Source: Enterobacter dykesii (lineage in GTDB: Bacteria > Pseudomonadota > Gammaproteobacteria > Enterobacterales > Enterobacteriaceae). Taken from it: a stretch of 64,000 nucleotides of DNA. The position numbers were made by a program, and so were the translations under genes. The notes under the pieces were generated by a model. The model was not told the DNA's origin and ran no database searches. It worked only from the letters and a program-made list of their open reading frames with translations. The stretch lies in assembly GCF_008364625.2 (NCBI RefSeq), contig NZ_CP126604.1, positions 1,736,001 to 1,800,000 of the forward strand, read 5' to 3'. Shown here one piece after another: positions 16,650-24,394 of this stretch; position 1 is the first letter of the stretch, and the number at the start of each line of letters is the position of its first letter.

Positions 16650-16819
16650 AAATACTGCTGCGTCATATGGAATGGTTCGAAGCCGCAGACCTGATCGTTA
16701 AAGGTATGGAAGGCGCGATCAACGCGAAAACCGTTACCTATGACTTCGAACGTCTGATGGAAGGCGCTAAGCTGCTGAAATGTTCAGAGTTTGGCGACGC
16801 GATTATCGCGAACATGTAA
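16650..16819 (+). pseudogene. icd: Duplicated 3' end of icd at the prophage right attachment site
   Basis: The frame reads [20 protein letters not shown] and ends [11 protein letters not shown] at the TAA at 16817-16819. This is the last 55 residues or so of isocitrate dehydrogenase. No start or upstream icd sequence is present. Phages such as e14 integrate in the 3' end of icd and carry a substitute end that repairs the gene on the other side, leaving the host's own 3' end displaced at the far junction. This piece therefore marks attR; intact icd and the integrase should lie left of the window. Confidence 0.9.
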
Positions 16820-16841
16820 TCCAGTTTCTGGGTTAAACAAG

Positions 16842-16870
16842 AGCGGGGGCCTGAGGGTTCCCGTTTTTTT
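16842..16870 (+). terminator. icd terminator
   Basis: GCGGGGGCC-TGA-GGGTTCCCG followed by eight T residues, 22 bases after the icd stop codon. It is the natural icd terminator left behind by phage integration. Confidence 0.75.
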
Positions 16871-16896
16871 TGCCTCTGCCTGCGGGAGACAACACG

Positions 16897-17244
16897 ATGT
16901 TAGCCACTGTCCTTATCGCTGTCGTTGCTTTCATTCATCTCTACATTCTTGTGCTGGAAATGTTTCTGTGGAATACCAAAACAGGGCACAAGGCCTTTAA
17001 TCTGCGCCCCGACTTTGCGCGCGACACCCGCGTGCTGGCCGCGAATCAGGGACTGTATAACGGTTTTCTGGCGGCTGGTCTGCTCTGGAGCCTCTGGCTC
17101 GGTGAAAAGGGTATTCAGGTGGCCATCTTCTTCCTGACCTGCGTGCTGATCGCCGGGCTCTTTGGCGCAGCCACCGCCAGCCGAAAAATTTTGTATGTAC
17201 AGGCCGCGCCCGCTCTCGCAGCGCTGCTTGCGTTACTCCTCTGA
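16897..17244 (+). CDS. DUF1304 family membrane protein
   Basis: The 115-residue product has four predicted membrane helices: residues about 2-20 (MLATVLIAVVAFIHLYILVL), 48-65, 68-88 and 95-115. The conserved LYILVLEMFLW and NQGLYNGFLA motifs are those of DUF1304. The start at 16897 follows GCGGGAGAC. The function is unknown. It is the first chromosomal gene beyond the prophage junction. Confidence 0.85.
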   Translation: MLATVLIAVVAFIHLYILVLEMFLWNTKTGHKAFNLRPDFARDTRVLAANQGLYNGFLAAGLLWSLWLGEKGIQVAIFFLTCVLIAGLFGAATASRKILYVQAAPALAALLALLL

Positions 17245-17318
17245 AGCAATGCTTTGGTTGAGATAAGGCGTCCGATATACTGATGGCTTTACCCGTAAAG
17301 ATTAGCGACGAGACAGTT

Positions 17319-17564
17319 ATGAACAACGATATCCCACTGAAATATTATGACATTGCCGATGAGTACGCGACGGAAGCCGCAGAGCAGGTCGCTGAGTCAG
17401 AGCGTGACGCGCTGGCTCATTATTTCCAGCTGCTGCTCACCCGTTTATCGAATAATGAGGAAATTAGCGAGGAAGCCCAGCAGGAGATGGCCACTGAGGC
17501 CGGGATCCGTGCGGGTCGCATCGATGATATTGCGAATTTCCTCAATCAGTGGGGAAATGAATAG
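17319..17564 (+). CDS. ymjA: DUF2543 family protein YmjA
   Basis: The 81-residue product starts [20 protein letters not shown] and ends [11 protein letters not shown], matching E. coli YmjA in sequence (as I recall it) and in length. It is acidic, helical and soluble, and has no assigned function. The frame is open for 12 codons upstream, but the ATG at 17319 gives the family length. Confidence 0.78.
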   Translation: MNNDIPLKYYDIADEYATEAAEQVAESERDALAHYFQLLLTRLSNNEEISEEAQQEMATEAGIRAGRIDDIANFLNQWGNE

Positions 17565-17570
17565 TCTGCT

Positions 17571-17732
17571 TCAAAAGCCGTTATGCTGATGCTTTGCGAT
17601 ACAGCTCAGCATCACGCTATCGGACCACATACATTTTTTCCGCAGAATATGCGAAGCGGGGGCGTCGATAAACAACGCGAAAATAACGGTCAGACAAAAG
17701 AGTACTACTGGGAATAGTAAGGATAATTTCAC
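17571..17732 (-). CDS. Possible small membrane protein (53 aa)
   Basis: The minus-strand frame from the GTG at 17732 reads VKLSLLFPVVLFCLTVIFAL and then a polar tail (KKCMWSDSVMLSCIAKHQ), with one membrane helix at residues about 3-22. A TTG at 17744 would add four residues. There is no clear ribosome site, so this is only a candidate. It fills most of the gap between ymjA and the EAL gene. Confidence 0.33.
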   Translation of the reverse strand: MKLSLLFPVVLFCLTVIFALFIDAPASHILRKKCMWSDSVMLSCIAKHQHNGF

Positions 17733-17854
17733 GTTTTTAACCAAAATATGAGTGTGCTTCAGGGTAATCTACCGTCTGATTGTGACGACTATATGTTTTT
17801 GCGTAAAAAAATGGAAACGTCGGAGCGAAAAAAACGGATACGCCGGGCTTTGGG

Positions 17855-19354
17855 TTACGGTGCGACCCCGGTGAGTCGCTTCGCCAGCTCGCTCCGGGTG
17901 AGTGCTTTTGAAAAATACCATCCCTGAATCAGCGCATCGGGATATCTGTCCGCAATAAAGCGATATTGAATTTCATTTTCCACGCCCTCGAAAACAAGCG
18001 TTTTATTTAATTTTGCAAGGGCATCGCAGAAGATTGCAAAGATGTTTTGCTTATAATGCTCGCTGATGCCGTCCACCAGCGATTTATCAATTTTAATTTC
18101 ATCATATTCAAGCAGAGACAGACGGGCGAGATTCGAATTTTGTACGCCAAAATCATCTATTGATATTTTAACACCGAGCGATTTCAACTCCTGACAGAAT
18201 CCCTCGAGGATATCTGCCGTGGAAACGGCTTTCTCAGAGAGTTCGACCTTCATCAGCGAAAGGGGAAGGTGATTGGCAAAACACGCACGACGCAAAATGG
18301 TAATGAACTGTCCATCTTCAATTTCCTTGTGCCCAACGTTTATTGAGACTATCAGCTGGTGTTTTATCGCCAGAGGGGCAATTTCGGAAAGGGATTTTTC
18401 GATAATATTACTGTAATATTTTTTATACAGACCGATCTTCTTAATTAATGGGATAAACAGCTCTGGAGAGACGTCCCCGTGCTTTTGATCGCGCCATCTC
18501 GACAGAATTTCTACACCTACTATTTTTTGATCGTGAATGCGGATAATGGGCTGATAGTTAACGCTGATGGTATTCGTGATAACGGCTTTTATCAGCGTAC
18601 GTTCCAGAGAAAAACGGTCTTCATAGATACGGAAGATAAATAACGTTATCGCGATCCAGATAAAACAGAGAATAACCGCGAGAAGCGCAAAGATAAACGG
18701 AGGTAACGAGGCCAGCCCGGCGTCGTGATGCTTCACGATGACGCACAGGTCCCAGAAGGCGCTGCACTGTGTCAGAGTCAGAGTAAACAATGTCGAATGC
18801 AGCCAGCTCTGCTGATTTAGCTCCGTGGCGGCCGAAAAAAAGACTCTGCCGAAGTCTTTGGTGGTTGCACTGAGCGAATAGCTTGCGGTAACCGGGGTGA
18901 ATTTATCGTAAGCATAGCGTGAGGTGAAGATAATAATATTGTTATAAATTGCCGCATTGCCCGTGAAAAAGTCTTTTCTCGAAAACTGAGCCAGGAGAAA
19001 GCCCCTCGGCGTTTTATGCAGTTCTGCAGGAAGTGCAACGGGCGTCGCGAGTTTCCCCCAAAAAGCGGTACAGACAATTTTTCCCTTCTCAATAAAACCA
19101 ATATCGGCGAAATAAAGATTATTAAGCTTAATTTGTCTGTAGCGATCGAGGCTGGATTTATCGCATCCCTGCGTCGTGATGCTTTTGAGACCCAGTGCCA
19201 CGCTTTGGGACACGTCTTCTGAATAATGTAAAAGGGTACGGGATATTTCAAGCTGTTTGCTCTTCTGCTGACCGATGATTACAGCATTGACCACATAAAG
19301 AGACAGGAAGACCAGAAGCGTTGAAACGATAGCAACGGCAATGAGCTTTTTCAT
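17855..19354 (-). CDS. CSS-motif EAL-domain cyclic-di-GMP phosphodiesterase
   Basis: The 499-residue protein starts MKKLIAVAIVSTLLVFLSLY. A longer start at 19435 has no ribosome site. There is one membrane helix at residues 5-27 and a second at about 215-240. Between them is a periplasmic CSS domain with C64 (in GCDKSS) and C95 (in KIVCTAFWG), a pair expected to respond to disulfide state. The cytoplasmic EAL domain carries VGVEILSRW in place of EAL, plus NVG, ISIDDFG, KIDK, FEGVEN and QGWYFSKA, so the main metal and substrate residues are kept. It probably hydrolyses c-di-GMP. It is convergent with ymjA and divergent from the pdeG-like remnant. Confidence 0.85.
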   Translation of the reverse strand: MKKLIAVAIVSTLLVFLSLYVVNAVIIGQQKSKQLEISRTLLHYSEDVSQSVALGLKSITTQGCDKSSLDRYRQIKLNNLYFADIGFIEKGKIVCTAFWGKLATPVALPAELHKTPRGFLLAQFSRKDFFTGNAAIYNNIIIFTSRYAYDKFTPVTASYSLSATTKDFGRVFFSAATELNQQSWLHSTLFTLTLTQCSAFWDLCVIVKHHDAGLASLPPFIFALLAVILCFIWIAITLFIFRIYEDRFSLERTLIKAVITNTISVNYQPIIRIHDQKIVGVEILSRWRDQKHGDVSPELFIPLIKKIGLYKKYYSNIIEKSLSEIAPLAIKHQLIVSINVGHKEIEDGQFITILRRACFANHLPLSLMKVELSEKAVSTADILEGFCQELKSLGVKISIDDFGVQNSNLARLSLLEYDEIKIDKSLVDGISEHYKQNIFAIFCDALAKLNKTLVFEGVENEIQYRFIADRYPDALIQGWYFSKALTRSELAKRLTGVAP

Positions 19355-19589
19355 TTTCCAGATATCCAGTCCGCTCCCTGATTGCACAAATCTTAACACA
19401 GCCAGGGCATGGAACAAGCCTGATAGTAACGTCATGTGAGTAAATGCTGGCAGGTGAACTCATACGAAAGCATCAGTTTTTTAAGATAATTCTTAGCTAA
19501 GCTATTTTCATTGTTATAAGCAATACCGGGTTAGCACAGGCTCTTCTTTCAGAACATCGATGTTTGTTTTTTTTATTAAGGAAAACATC

Positions 19590-20315
19590 GTGCGCAACGT
19601 GATGATCCCTATTCTTAGTGCTCTGTTTCTTTTTCTGAGCGGTATTCTGATTATTAACTGGCAGCTATGGCAGATGGAGAAGCTGAGTTACACTTCCCTT
19701 CCCTGGAACGCCGTGTTGATTATACCGCTGACCAAAGGGTTGATGGCAAAAGTGGTGACCCAGCTTAAGTCGCTTTTGCCTAAGCTACCGGACGGGTTTC
19801 ATATCGGGGTGAACATCAGCGCCAGACACATCAATGCGCCTTCATTTATCGGTGACTGTCGCGTCTTCGGGAACGGGTTTCAGGGTAAAGAGGTCAAACT
19901 GGCTCTCGAGGTGACCGAGCGTGAACCGCTGATCGATAATCCTCACCTCGTGGAAAACCTCAACATGCTGCATAACGCCGGTTTTGTTATTGCCCTGGAC
20001 GATTTTGGTACGGGTTATTCCGGGCTGTCATGCCTTAATGCACTTGCCATTGATTATATTAAAATTGATAAAAGCTTTGTGAACCGGGTTTCAGATGAAA
20101 AGGACTCAACGATCCTGCAGGACTGCGTCATTGACCTGGCGAAAAAACTCTCCTTGCGCATTGTGGCTGAAGGCGTAGAAACGAAAGCGCAGCTGGAGTA
20201 TCTCAACCGTAATGAGATTACTTTGTTGCAGGGGTATTATTTTGGTAAGCCCGTCTCCTGTATCGATTTTATTAAAGTCATTTTATCTAAGCCCCGGGAG
20301 ACGGTCAGTCTGTAA
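19590..20315 (+). pseudogene. pdeG-like EAL gene with large internal deletion
   Basis: The frame from the GTG at 19590 (ribosome site AAGGAAAAC) encodes 241 residues. Residues 1-30 or so (VRNVMIPILSALFLFLSGIL) match the first membrane helix of CSS-EAL proteins such as PdeG. A short bridge (TSLPWNAVL) follows, then the second half of an EAL domain from IPLTKGLMAKV through NISARH, LEVTERE, ALDDFGTGYSGL, KIDKSF and VAEGVETKAQ to QGYYFGKP. The CSS domain, second membrane helix and the EAL signature itself are missing, about 250 residues relative to PdeG. The frame is kept, so a truncated protein could still be made, but it should not be an active phosphodiesterase. Confidence 0.75.
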
Positions 20316-20428
20316 AACGAAATTAAGACGAGCTTCTGTTGTACGCTTAAGTGCAATTCATTTTCCTCTTATCCTGAGCTTTGTTACAGTGACACGAGTT
20401 GTCAGCCAGGGATGTCAGGCGTGATAAG

Positions 20429-21913
20429 GTGGAAAAGCTCGTGCATGTGAAAAATACTTTTTACACAACAACCATTACCGTCATCATTGTCTCATTGATC
20501 ATCTCGCTGTCGCTTGCCGTCCAAATTGCCACGTCCAGACAGCAGTCAATCCAGCAAATTAATACCAGCGTCGCCAACCTGAGCCATACCCTTGATGTCT
20601 ACACCGAGGGGATCATGCGCCAAAGTGAAATGTTAATTACTACCGTTTCCGACATAATCGAAATTTATGGCATGACGCCGCAACAGGCGAACCATATTCA
20701 GCGAATGATAAATAATCAGGATAATCTTCTTACCCAGATTAATAACGTGGTTGTTTACAATGCGCAGGGCGATATCTTCACCGCGCTGCAGGAAAGTTTT
20801 ACGGGGCCACGCAAAGGCTCTGACAGAGAGTTTTTTATCTACCACAAGGAAAATAAAAATCAGCAGATTTTTATTGGCGAGCCCGTAGTCAGCAGAACCA
20901 ATGGTAAATGGGTCATCACCATTAGTCGGCGCCTTGAAACCCACACGGGGGCATTTAATGGTGTCGTGGTGGTGACGCTGGGTATCGAGAATTTTCTCGC
21001 GCTCTACGGGCAGATTAATATTGGTCATGCGGGGGTCATTGGCTTAACAACCGAGTCAGGCGTGCTGCTGGTCCGTTATCCTTTTAAAAATACCTATATC
21101 GGCACGATTGTTTCTGATTCACCGCTCTTCAGGAAATACCTCAAGGTACAAAATACCGGGATAGCCAGTTCCATTTCGCGGTTTGATAAAATCGAACGCA
21201 TTTATGCCTATGAGAAAAACCGACGCTACGGACTGGTCACCACCGTGGCCGTCAGCATTGATGAAGCCCTCGCACCGTGGCGTAAGCAGGCCATTCAACT
21301 GGCGCTACTCATTTTCGTTTTCACTGCGATACTCATCGTCGCGTCATACTTCCTGTATTCCGACTTATCCAGAAAAACCAGAGATAATAAGGCGCTGAAG
21401 ATTATCGCCTCTGAGGATGCGCTAACCGGGCTTTACAACCGTCGCATTTTTGATGAAAAAATCCTCTCGGAAATTGCGCTTTGTGCCGCGCATGATGCTG
21501 CAATTTCGATATTGATAGTGGATGTGGACTACTTCAAAAAATACAACGATAACTACGGGCATCCGGAAGGGGACCGGTGTCTGGCTCTGCTGGCAAACAG
21601 TCTCAGGGAGAGCCTTACCCGTGATAATCAGATTGTGGCGCGCTACGGCGGAGAGGAATTTGCGCTGATATTACCTGATACGGATATCCAGGAGGCGCTT
21701 CGACTGGCGCAGACGATTATTCGCAACGTGTTTTCCCTGCAAATCTCGCATGCTTTTAGCCCCTTCGGGCGGGTGACGGTAAGCGTTGGGATTTCCACCG
21801 CGCGTGCGGTCGACATCGCGGGCAGCCAGCAGAATATTATTATTGCCGCCGACCAGGCGCTCTATCAGGCAAAGCGTGCAGGACGTAACCGGTACGCGTT
21901 TGTTGGGGTATGA
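20429..21913 (+). CDS. Membrane diguanylate cyclase with periplasmic Cache sensor
   Basis: The product has about 494 residues. The start is uncertain: in-frame TTG at 20399 and GTG at 20429, 20441 and 20447 are all possible and none has a strong site. The layout is a membrane helix at about residues 12-38, a periplasmic dCache/PDC-type domain (residues 40-280, with SDREFFIYHKE and the paired GEPVVSRTNGKWVITISR stretch), a second helix (about 288-312), then a GGDEF domain. The active site is RYGGEEF and the catalytic loop DALTGLYNRR is intact. It should make c-di-GMP in response to an external ligand. It faces the RyhB-like RNA gene tail to tail. Confidence 0.87.
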   Translation: MEKLVHVKNTFYTTTITVIIVSLIISLSLAVQIATSRQQSIQQINTSVANLSHTLDVYTEGIMRQSEMLITTVSDIIEIYGMTPQQANHIQRMINNQDNLLTQINNVVVYNAQGDIFTALQESFTGPRKGSDREFFIYHKENKNQQIFIGEPVVSRTNGKWVITISRRLETHTGAFNGVVVVTLGIENFLALYGQINIGHAGVIGLTTESGVLLVRYPFKNTYIGTIVSDSPLFRKYLKVQNTGIASSISRFDKIERIYAYEKNRRYGLVTTVAVSIDEALAPWRKQAIQLALLIFVFTAILIVASYFLYSDLSRKTRDNKALKIIASEDALTGLYNRRIFDEKILSEIALCAAHDAAISILIVDVDYFKKYNDNYGHPEGDRCLALLANSLRESLTRDNQIVARYGGEEFALILPDTDIQEALRLAQTIIRNVFSLQISHAFSPFGRVTVSVGISTARAVDIAGSQQNIIIAADQALYQAKRAGRNRYAFVGV

Positions 21914-21916
21914 ACT

Positions 21917-21997
21917 AAAAAAAAGCCCACTCAGGAGTGGGCAAGAAATACTGGAAGCAATGTGAGCAATGTCGTACTGAATACCTGAGTGTTTCGC
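21917..21997 (-). ncRNA. RyhB-like iron-responsive small RNA (RyhB-2 type)
   Basis: Read on the minus strand, the RNA carries CATTGCTCACATTGCTTCC (21953-21971), the invariant seed region of RyhB. It ends in the hairpin GCCCACTC-CT-GAGTGGGC and a run of eight U residues at 21924-21917. A Fur box stands directly upstream (22014-22032). RyhB RNAs are made when iron is short and, with Hfq, switch off iron-using proteins. Salmonella has a second copy (RyhB-2/IsrE) beside yeaQ, the same position as here. The 5' end is estimated from a possible -10 element at 22003-22008. Confidence 0.82.
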
Positions 21998-22013
21998 TCA
22001 ACTATTCAGTGTT

Positions 22014-22032
22014 GAGAAAGATAATCTTTCTC
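22014..22032 (-). promoter_or_regulatory. Fur box of the RyhB-like RNA
   Basis: GAGAAAGATAATCTTTCTC is a 19-base palindrome that matches the Fur consensus GATAATGATAATCATTATC at 15 of 19 positions. It is the core of a longer perfect inverted repeat (22011-22035) just upstream of the RNA. Confidence 0.75.
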
Positions 22033-22197
22033 AACAAAAGATGCAACCCCACAGTTTATGTGGCCCGTTCTTTTTGTTGATGAATAATTGCGCACTCTCT
22101 CTTTGTGATGCCTATCACAAATTTCCTTTCTGAAATCCTGTGCTATTCTTTTTTGTGTCGTTGATTTAATGACAAAAACCATACAGAGAGGAAAGTT

Positions 22198-22446
22198 ATG
22201 GGAATTTTATCCTGGATTATCTTTGGGCTTATTGCGGGTATTCTGGCGAAGTGGATTATGCCGGGCAAAGATGGCGGTGGTTTTATCGTTACCGTAATAC
22301 TGGGTATTATCGGCGCGGTAGTCGGCGGCTGGATCAGTACGCTGTTCGGTTTTGGTAAAGTCGATGGCTTTAACTTCGGCAGCTTTGCCGTCGCGGTGAT
22401 CGGTGCGCTGGTTGTTCTGTTTATCTACAGAAAAATCAAAAGCTAA
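22198..22446 (+). CDS. yeaQ: GlsB/YeaQ/YmgE family stress membrane protein
   Basis: The 82-residue product starts MGILSWIIFGLIAGILAKWI and matches E. coli YeaQ in length and nearly all residues. It has three membrane helices (about 3-20, 28-48 and 58-76) separated by Gly-rich turns (MPGKDGGG, FGFGKVDGFNFGSF). The family is called transglycosylase-associated, but no catalytic residue is present; E. coli YeaQ is a general-stress inner-membrane protein. The site AGAGAGGAAAG precedes the ATG. It ends at a terminator shared with yoaJ. Confidence 0.92.
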   Translation: MGILSWIIFGLIAGILAKWIMPGKDGGGFIVTVILGIIGAVVGGWISTLFGFGKVDGFNFGSFAVAVIGALVVLFIYRKIKS

Positions 22447-22460
22447 GGCTTACAAGCGTT

Positions 22461-22490
22461 AAAAAAAGGCTGCCAGATGGCGGCCTTTTT
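22461..22490. terminator. Bidirectional terminator between yeaQ and yoaJ
   Basis: AAAAAAAGGCTGCC-AGAT-GGCGGCCTTTTT has A-runs and T-runs on either side of the stem, so it can stop yeaQ on the plus strand and yoaK-yoaJ on the minus strand. Confidence 0.82.
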
Positions 22491-22502
22491 ACGTAGTGGC
22501 GT

Positions 22503-22577
22503 TTACCACCAGCCAAGCTGTGTGCCGGCAAACGCCGCGATGGCAACGATCAGCATAACGAGGGTCGTTTTTCTCAT
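22503..22577 (-). CDS. yoaJ: Small membrane protein YoaJ
   Basis: The 24-residue frame reads MRKTTLVMLIVAIAAFAGTQ and ends LGWW, the pattern of E. coli YoaJ (24 residues, ends ELGWW). It is a single membrane helix. The ATG follows the yoaK stop directly, so the two form an operon. It is too short for standard gene finders. Confidence 0.8.
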   Translation of the reverse strand: MRKTTLVMLIVAIAAFAGTQLGWW

Positions 22578-22676
22578 TTATGCCCCAGGCGCCGCGTAAC
22601 CACCGACAAAAAACCATGCTAAAAAAATCACCGCCGTTATAAAAATAACGACCGGGAAGAGGATCCCTATTCTCAT
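22578..22676 (-). CDS. yoaK: Small membrane protein YoaK
   Basis: The 32-residue product MRIGILFPVVIFITAVIFLA... ends GGYAAPGA and is almost identical to E. coli YoaK. It is one membrane helix with a short Gly/Ala tail. AGGTGAT stands just before the ATG. With yoaJ it forms a two-gene operon of tiny membrane proteins between yeaQ and dgcP, as in E. coli. Confidence 0.85.
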   Translation of the reverse strand: MRIGILFPVVIFITAVIFLAWFFVGGYAAPGA

Positions 22677-22721
22677 ATCATCACCTGTTTCGGTTTTTGT
22701 AACGCCGTAGAGTGTACGGGG

Positions 22722-23750
22722 TTAATCCATAGTGAGAAAGCGTGTTTTGCTTTTTCCTTTCTTATCCTGATACATCGCGACATCCGCGTCGCGTAATGCG
22801 CTGTCCGGATCGGTTACCTCAGGGTCCACTTCGATAACGCCGAGACTTGCTCCGGGATAAATGAGGTTGACGCTACCCAGCCAGTATTCACCGGCAATGC
22901 AGGCGCTGAGGCGCGTTTTGAGCAGAGTGACCTGCGCGTTATCTCCGTCGCTGTGATATGCGCTTAGTGAAGCCACCAGAAACTCATCGCCGCCCAGCCG
23001 GCCAATGATATCGTCCTGCTGTTTTTCTTTCGTCAGACGCTTGCCCACTTCTATCAGGAACTGGTCACCAGCCTCGTGTCCGTAGCGATCGTTAATCAGC
23101 TTGAAATCATCCAGATCGATGAACGCGATGACGGTGTTACGTTTAAGGTGGCGCGCCAGGGAAAACAGCGTGGTCAGATCTTCAAAAATGGCGCGACGGT
23201 TGGGTAAACCGGTAAGGGCATCCGTGTAAGAGTGCGCGATGAGGGCCGCATTGGCTTCGCGAAGCTGAGTCATCAGCGACTCTTTCTGAATGGACTGGGC
23301 AATCAGCCCGGCGAATAACTTCAGAACCTGTTCACCGCGCTCGCTAAGCGGCTTTCTGGCCGTGCTGGTGGCGCAGAGCGTTCCGTAGAGTGAACCATCC
23401 GCAAGATGGACAGGAATACTCATGTAGGTCGTAATGCCGAGTGCTTTCGCCGCCTCGCACTCCGGCCAGCGTTCGGGAACGTCGTTGCTGAATACGGTGC
23501 CGCTATCCAGCGCGCGCTTGCACAGTGTTTCATCCCATGGGACGCTCAGCCCCTCAGGGATTGTCATCTGCTTGCTGTTGCGGGCGTAGAGGATATGCTG
23601 CAGTCGGGCTTCGATATCCACCTTGGTGAGGTAAGTCGACTCCATGTCAGTCACTATTTCCAGCATCTCCAGCAGCTGGCGAACGAGACCTTCAAGGGAT
23701 TGTTCAGTGGCGAGGGTTTCAGAAACACGGGCAAGGATAATATCCGACAT
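22722..23750 (-). CDS. dgcP: GAF-domain diguanylate cyclase DgcP
   Basis: The 342-residue product starts MSDIILARVSETLATEQSLE, the same as E. coli DgcP (YeaP); a start 14 codons upstream (23792) is not conserved. Residues about 20-155 form a GAF sensor domain (STYLTKVD...GSLYGTLCATS). Residues about 180-340 form a GGDEF domain with DALTGLPNRRAIF, DLDDFKLINDRYGHEAGD and the active site RLGGDEF. It makes c-di-GMP from two GTP molecules in the cytoplasm. An upstream minus-strand terminator (23877-23905) lies in its leader region. Confidence 0.92.
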   Translation of the reverse strand: MSDIILARVSETLATEQSLEGLVRQLLEMLEIVTDMESTYLTKVDIEARLQHILYARNSKQMTIPEGLSVPWDETLCKRALDSGTVFSNDVPERWPECEAAKALGITTYMSIPVHLADGSLYGTLCATSTARKPLSERGEQVLKLFAGLIAQSIQKESLMTQLREANAALIAHSYTDALTGLPNRRAIFEDLTTLFSLARHLKRNTVIAFIDLDDFKLINDRYGHEAGDQFLIEVGKRLTKEKQQDDIIGRLGGDEFLVASLSAYHSDGDNAQVTLLKTRLSACIAGEYWLGSVNLIYPGASLGVIEVDPEVTDPDSALRDADVAMYQDKKGKSKTRFLTMD

Positions 23751-23876
23751 GACGTAGAATGACTCCCATGCAGAAGACGTCTGCATCTGCATGTTATGCT
23801 GAATTTTTAGGCTTCAGGCATAGTAAAACATGAATATAAAAAATTTAATATATGCAGGGAGGGGGCTGCAGCAGAG

Positions 23877-23953
23877 AAAAAAAGCCCCGTTGTTGAGACC
23901 GGGGCAAAGACATATTGATTACGGAATGATGTTCTCTGGTCATATCGAGAACA
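23877..23953 (-). ncRNA. Candidate small RNA or attenuated leader upstream of dgcP
   Basis: On the minus strand, a possible -10 element TATAGT (23965-23960) is followed by the hairpin ATGTTCTC-N10-GAGAACAT (23930-23955 region) and then an intrinsic terminator, GCCCCGG...CGGGGC, with seven U residues. The terminator lies about 125 bases before the dgcP start. It could be a free-standing RNA or a transcription attenuator. I do not recognise the sequence. Confidence 0.35.
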
Positions 23954-24059
23954 TGGCACACTATAGTGTTGAAAAGTGCAGTTAAAATGGAGAAATCATG
24001 GAGAACGCGGCGATGAACCGTTACCCTTAGACTGTAATGATGTCACAAGGATCAATGAG

Positions 24060-24314
24060 ATGAGATTTCTGCTTCTGGCGCTGGCGCTTCCCCTGGCTGC
24101 CTGCACCGCGAAAACAACCCCACCCGATGCCCCGAAACCGCCGCACGCTATCGGTATGGCGAACCCGGCCTCCGTGTACTGCCTGGATAAAGGCGGGGAA
24201 CAGATCCCGGTTCAAAGCCCGCAGGGCGTACGCACGGAGTGCAAACTACCGGGGGGTGAAGTGATAGATGAATGGACGCTTTACCGTCGCGATCATCCGC
24301 AACCCGCCAGGTGA
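24060..24314 (+). CDS. yoaF: DUF333 family lipoprotein YoaF
   Basis: The 84-residue product, the same length as E. coli YoaF, starts MRFLLLALALPLAACTAK with lipobox LAAC (lipidated Cys15). The mature part has PKPPHAIGMANPASVYCLDK and CKLPGGEVIDEW, the conserved cysteine-containing blocks of DUF333. It is divergent from dgcP, as in E. coli. Its function is unknown. The longer frame from 23976 has no lipoprotein signal at its start and is rejected. Confidence 0.9.
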   Translation: MRFLLLALALPLAACTAKTTPPDAPKPPHAIGMANPASVYCLDKGGEQIPVQSPQGVRTECKLPGGEVIDEWTLYRRDHPQPAR

Positions 24315-24394
24315 CAGACCTATATTGCCTGCGATACACTTCTCTTTAGGATTAATCTTAGCCAGTTTCTGGCGTGAGTTTCTGCGAGAGAAGT

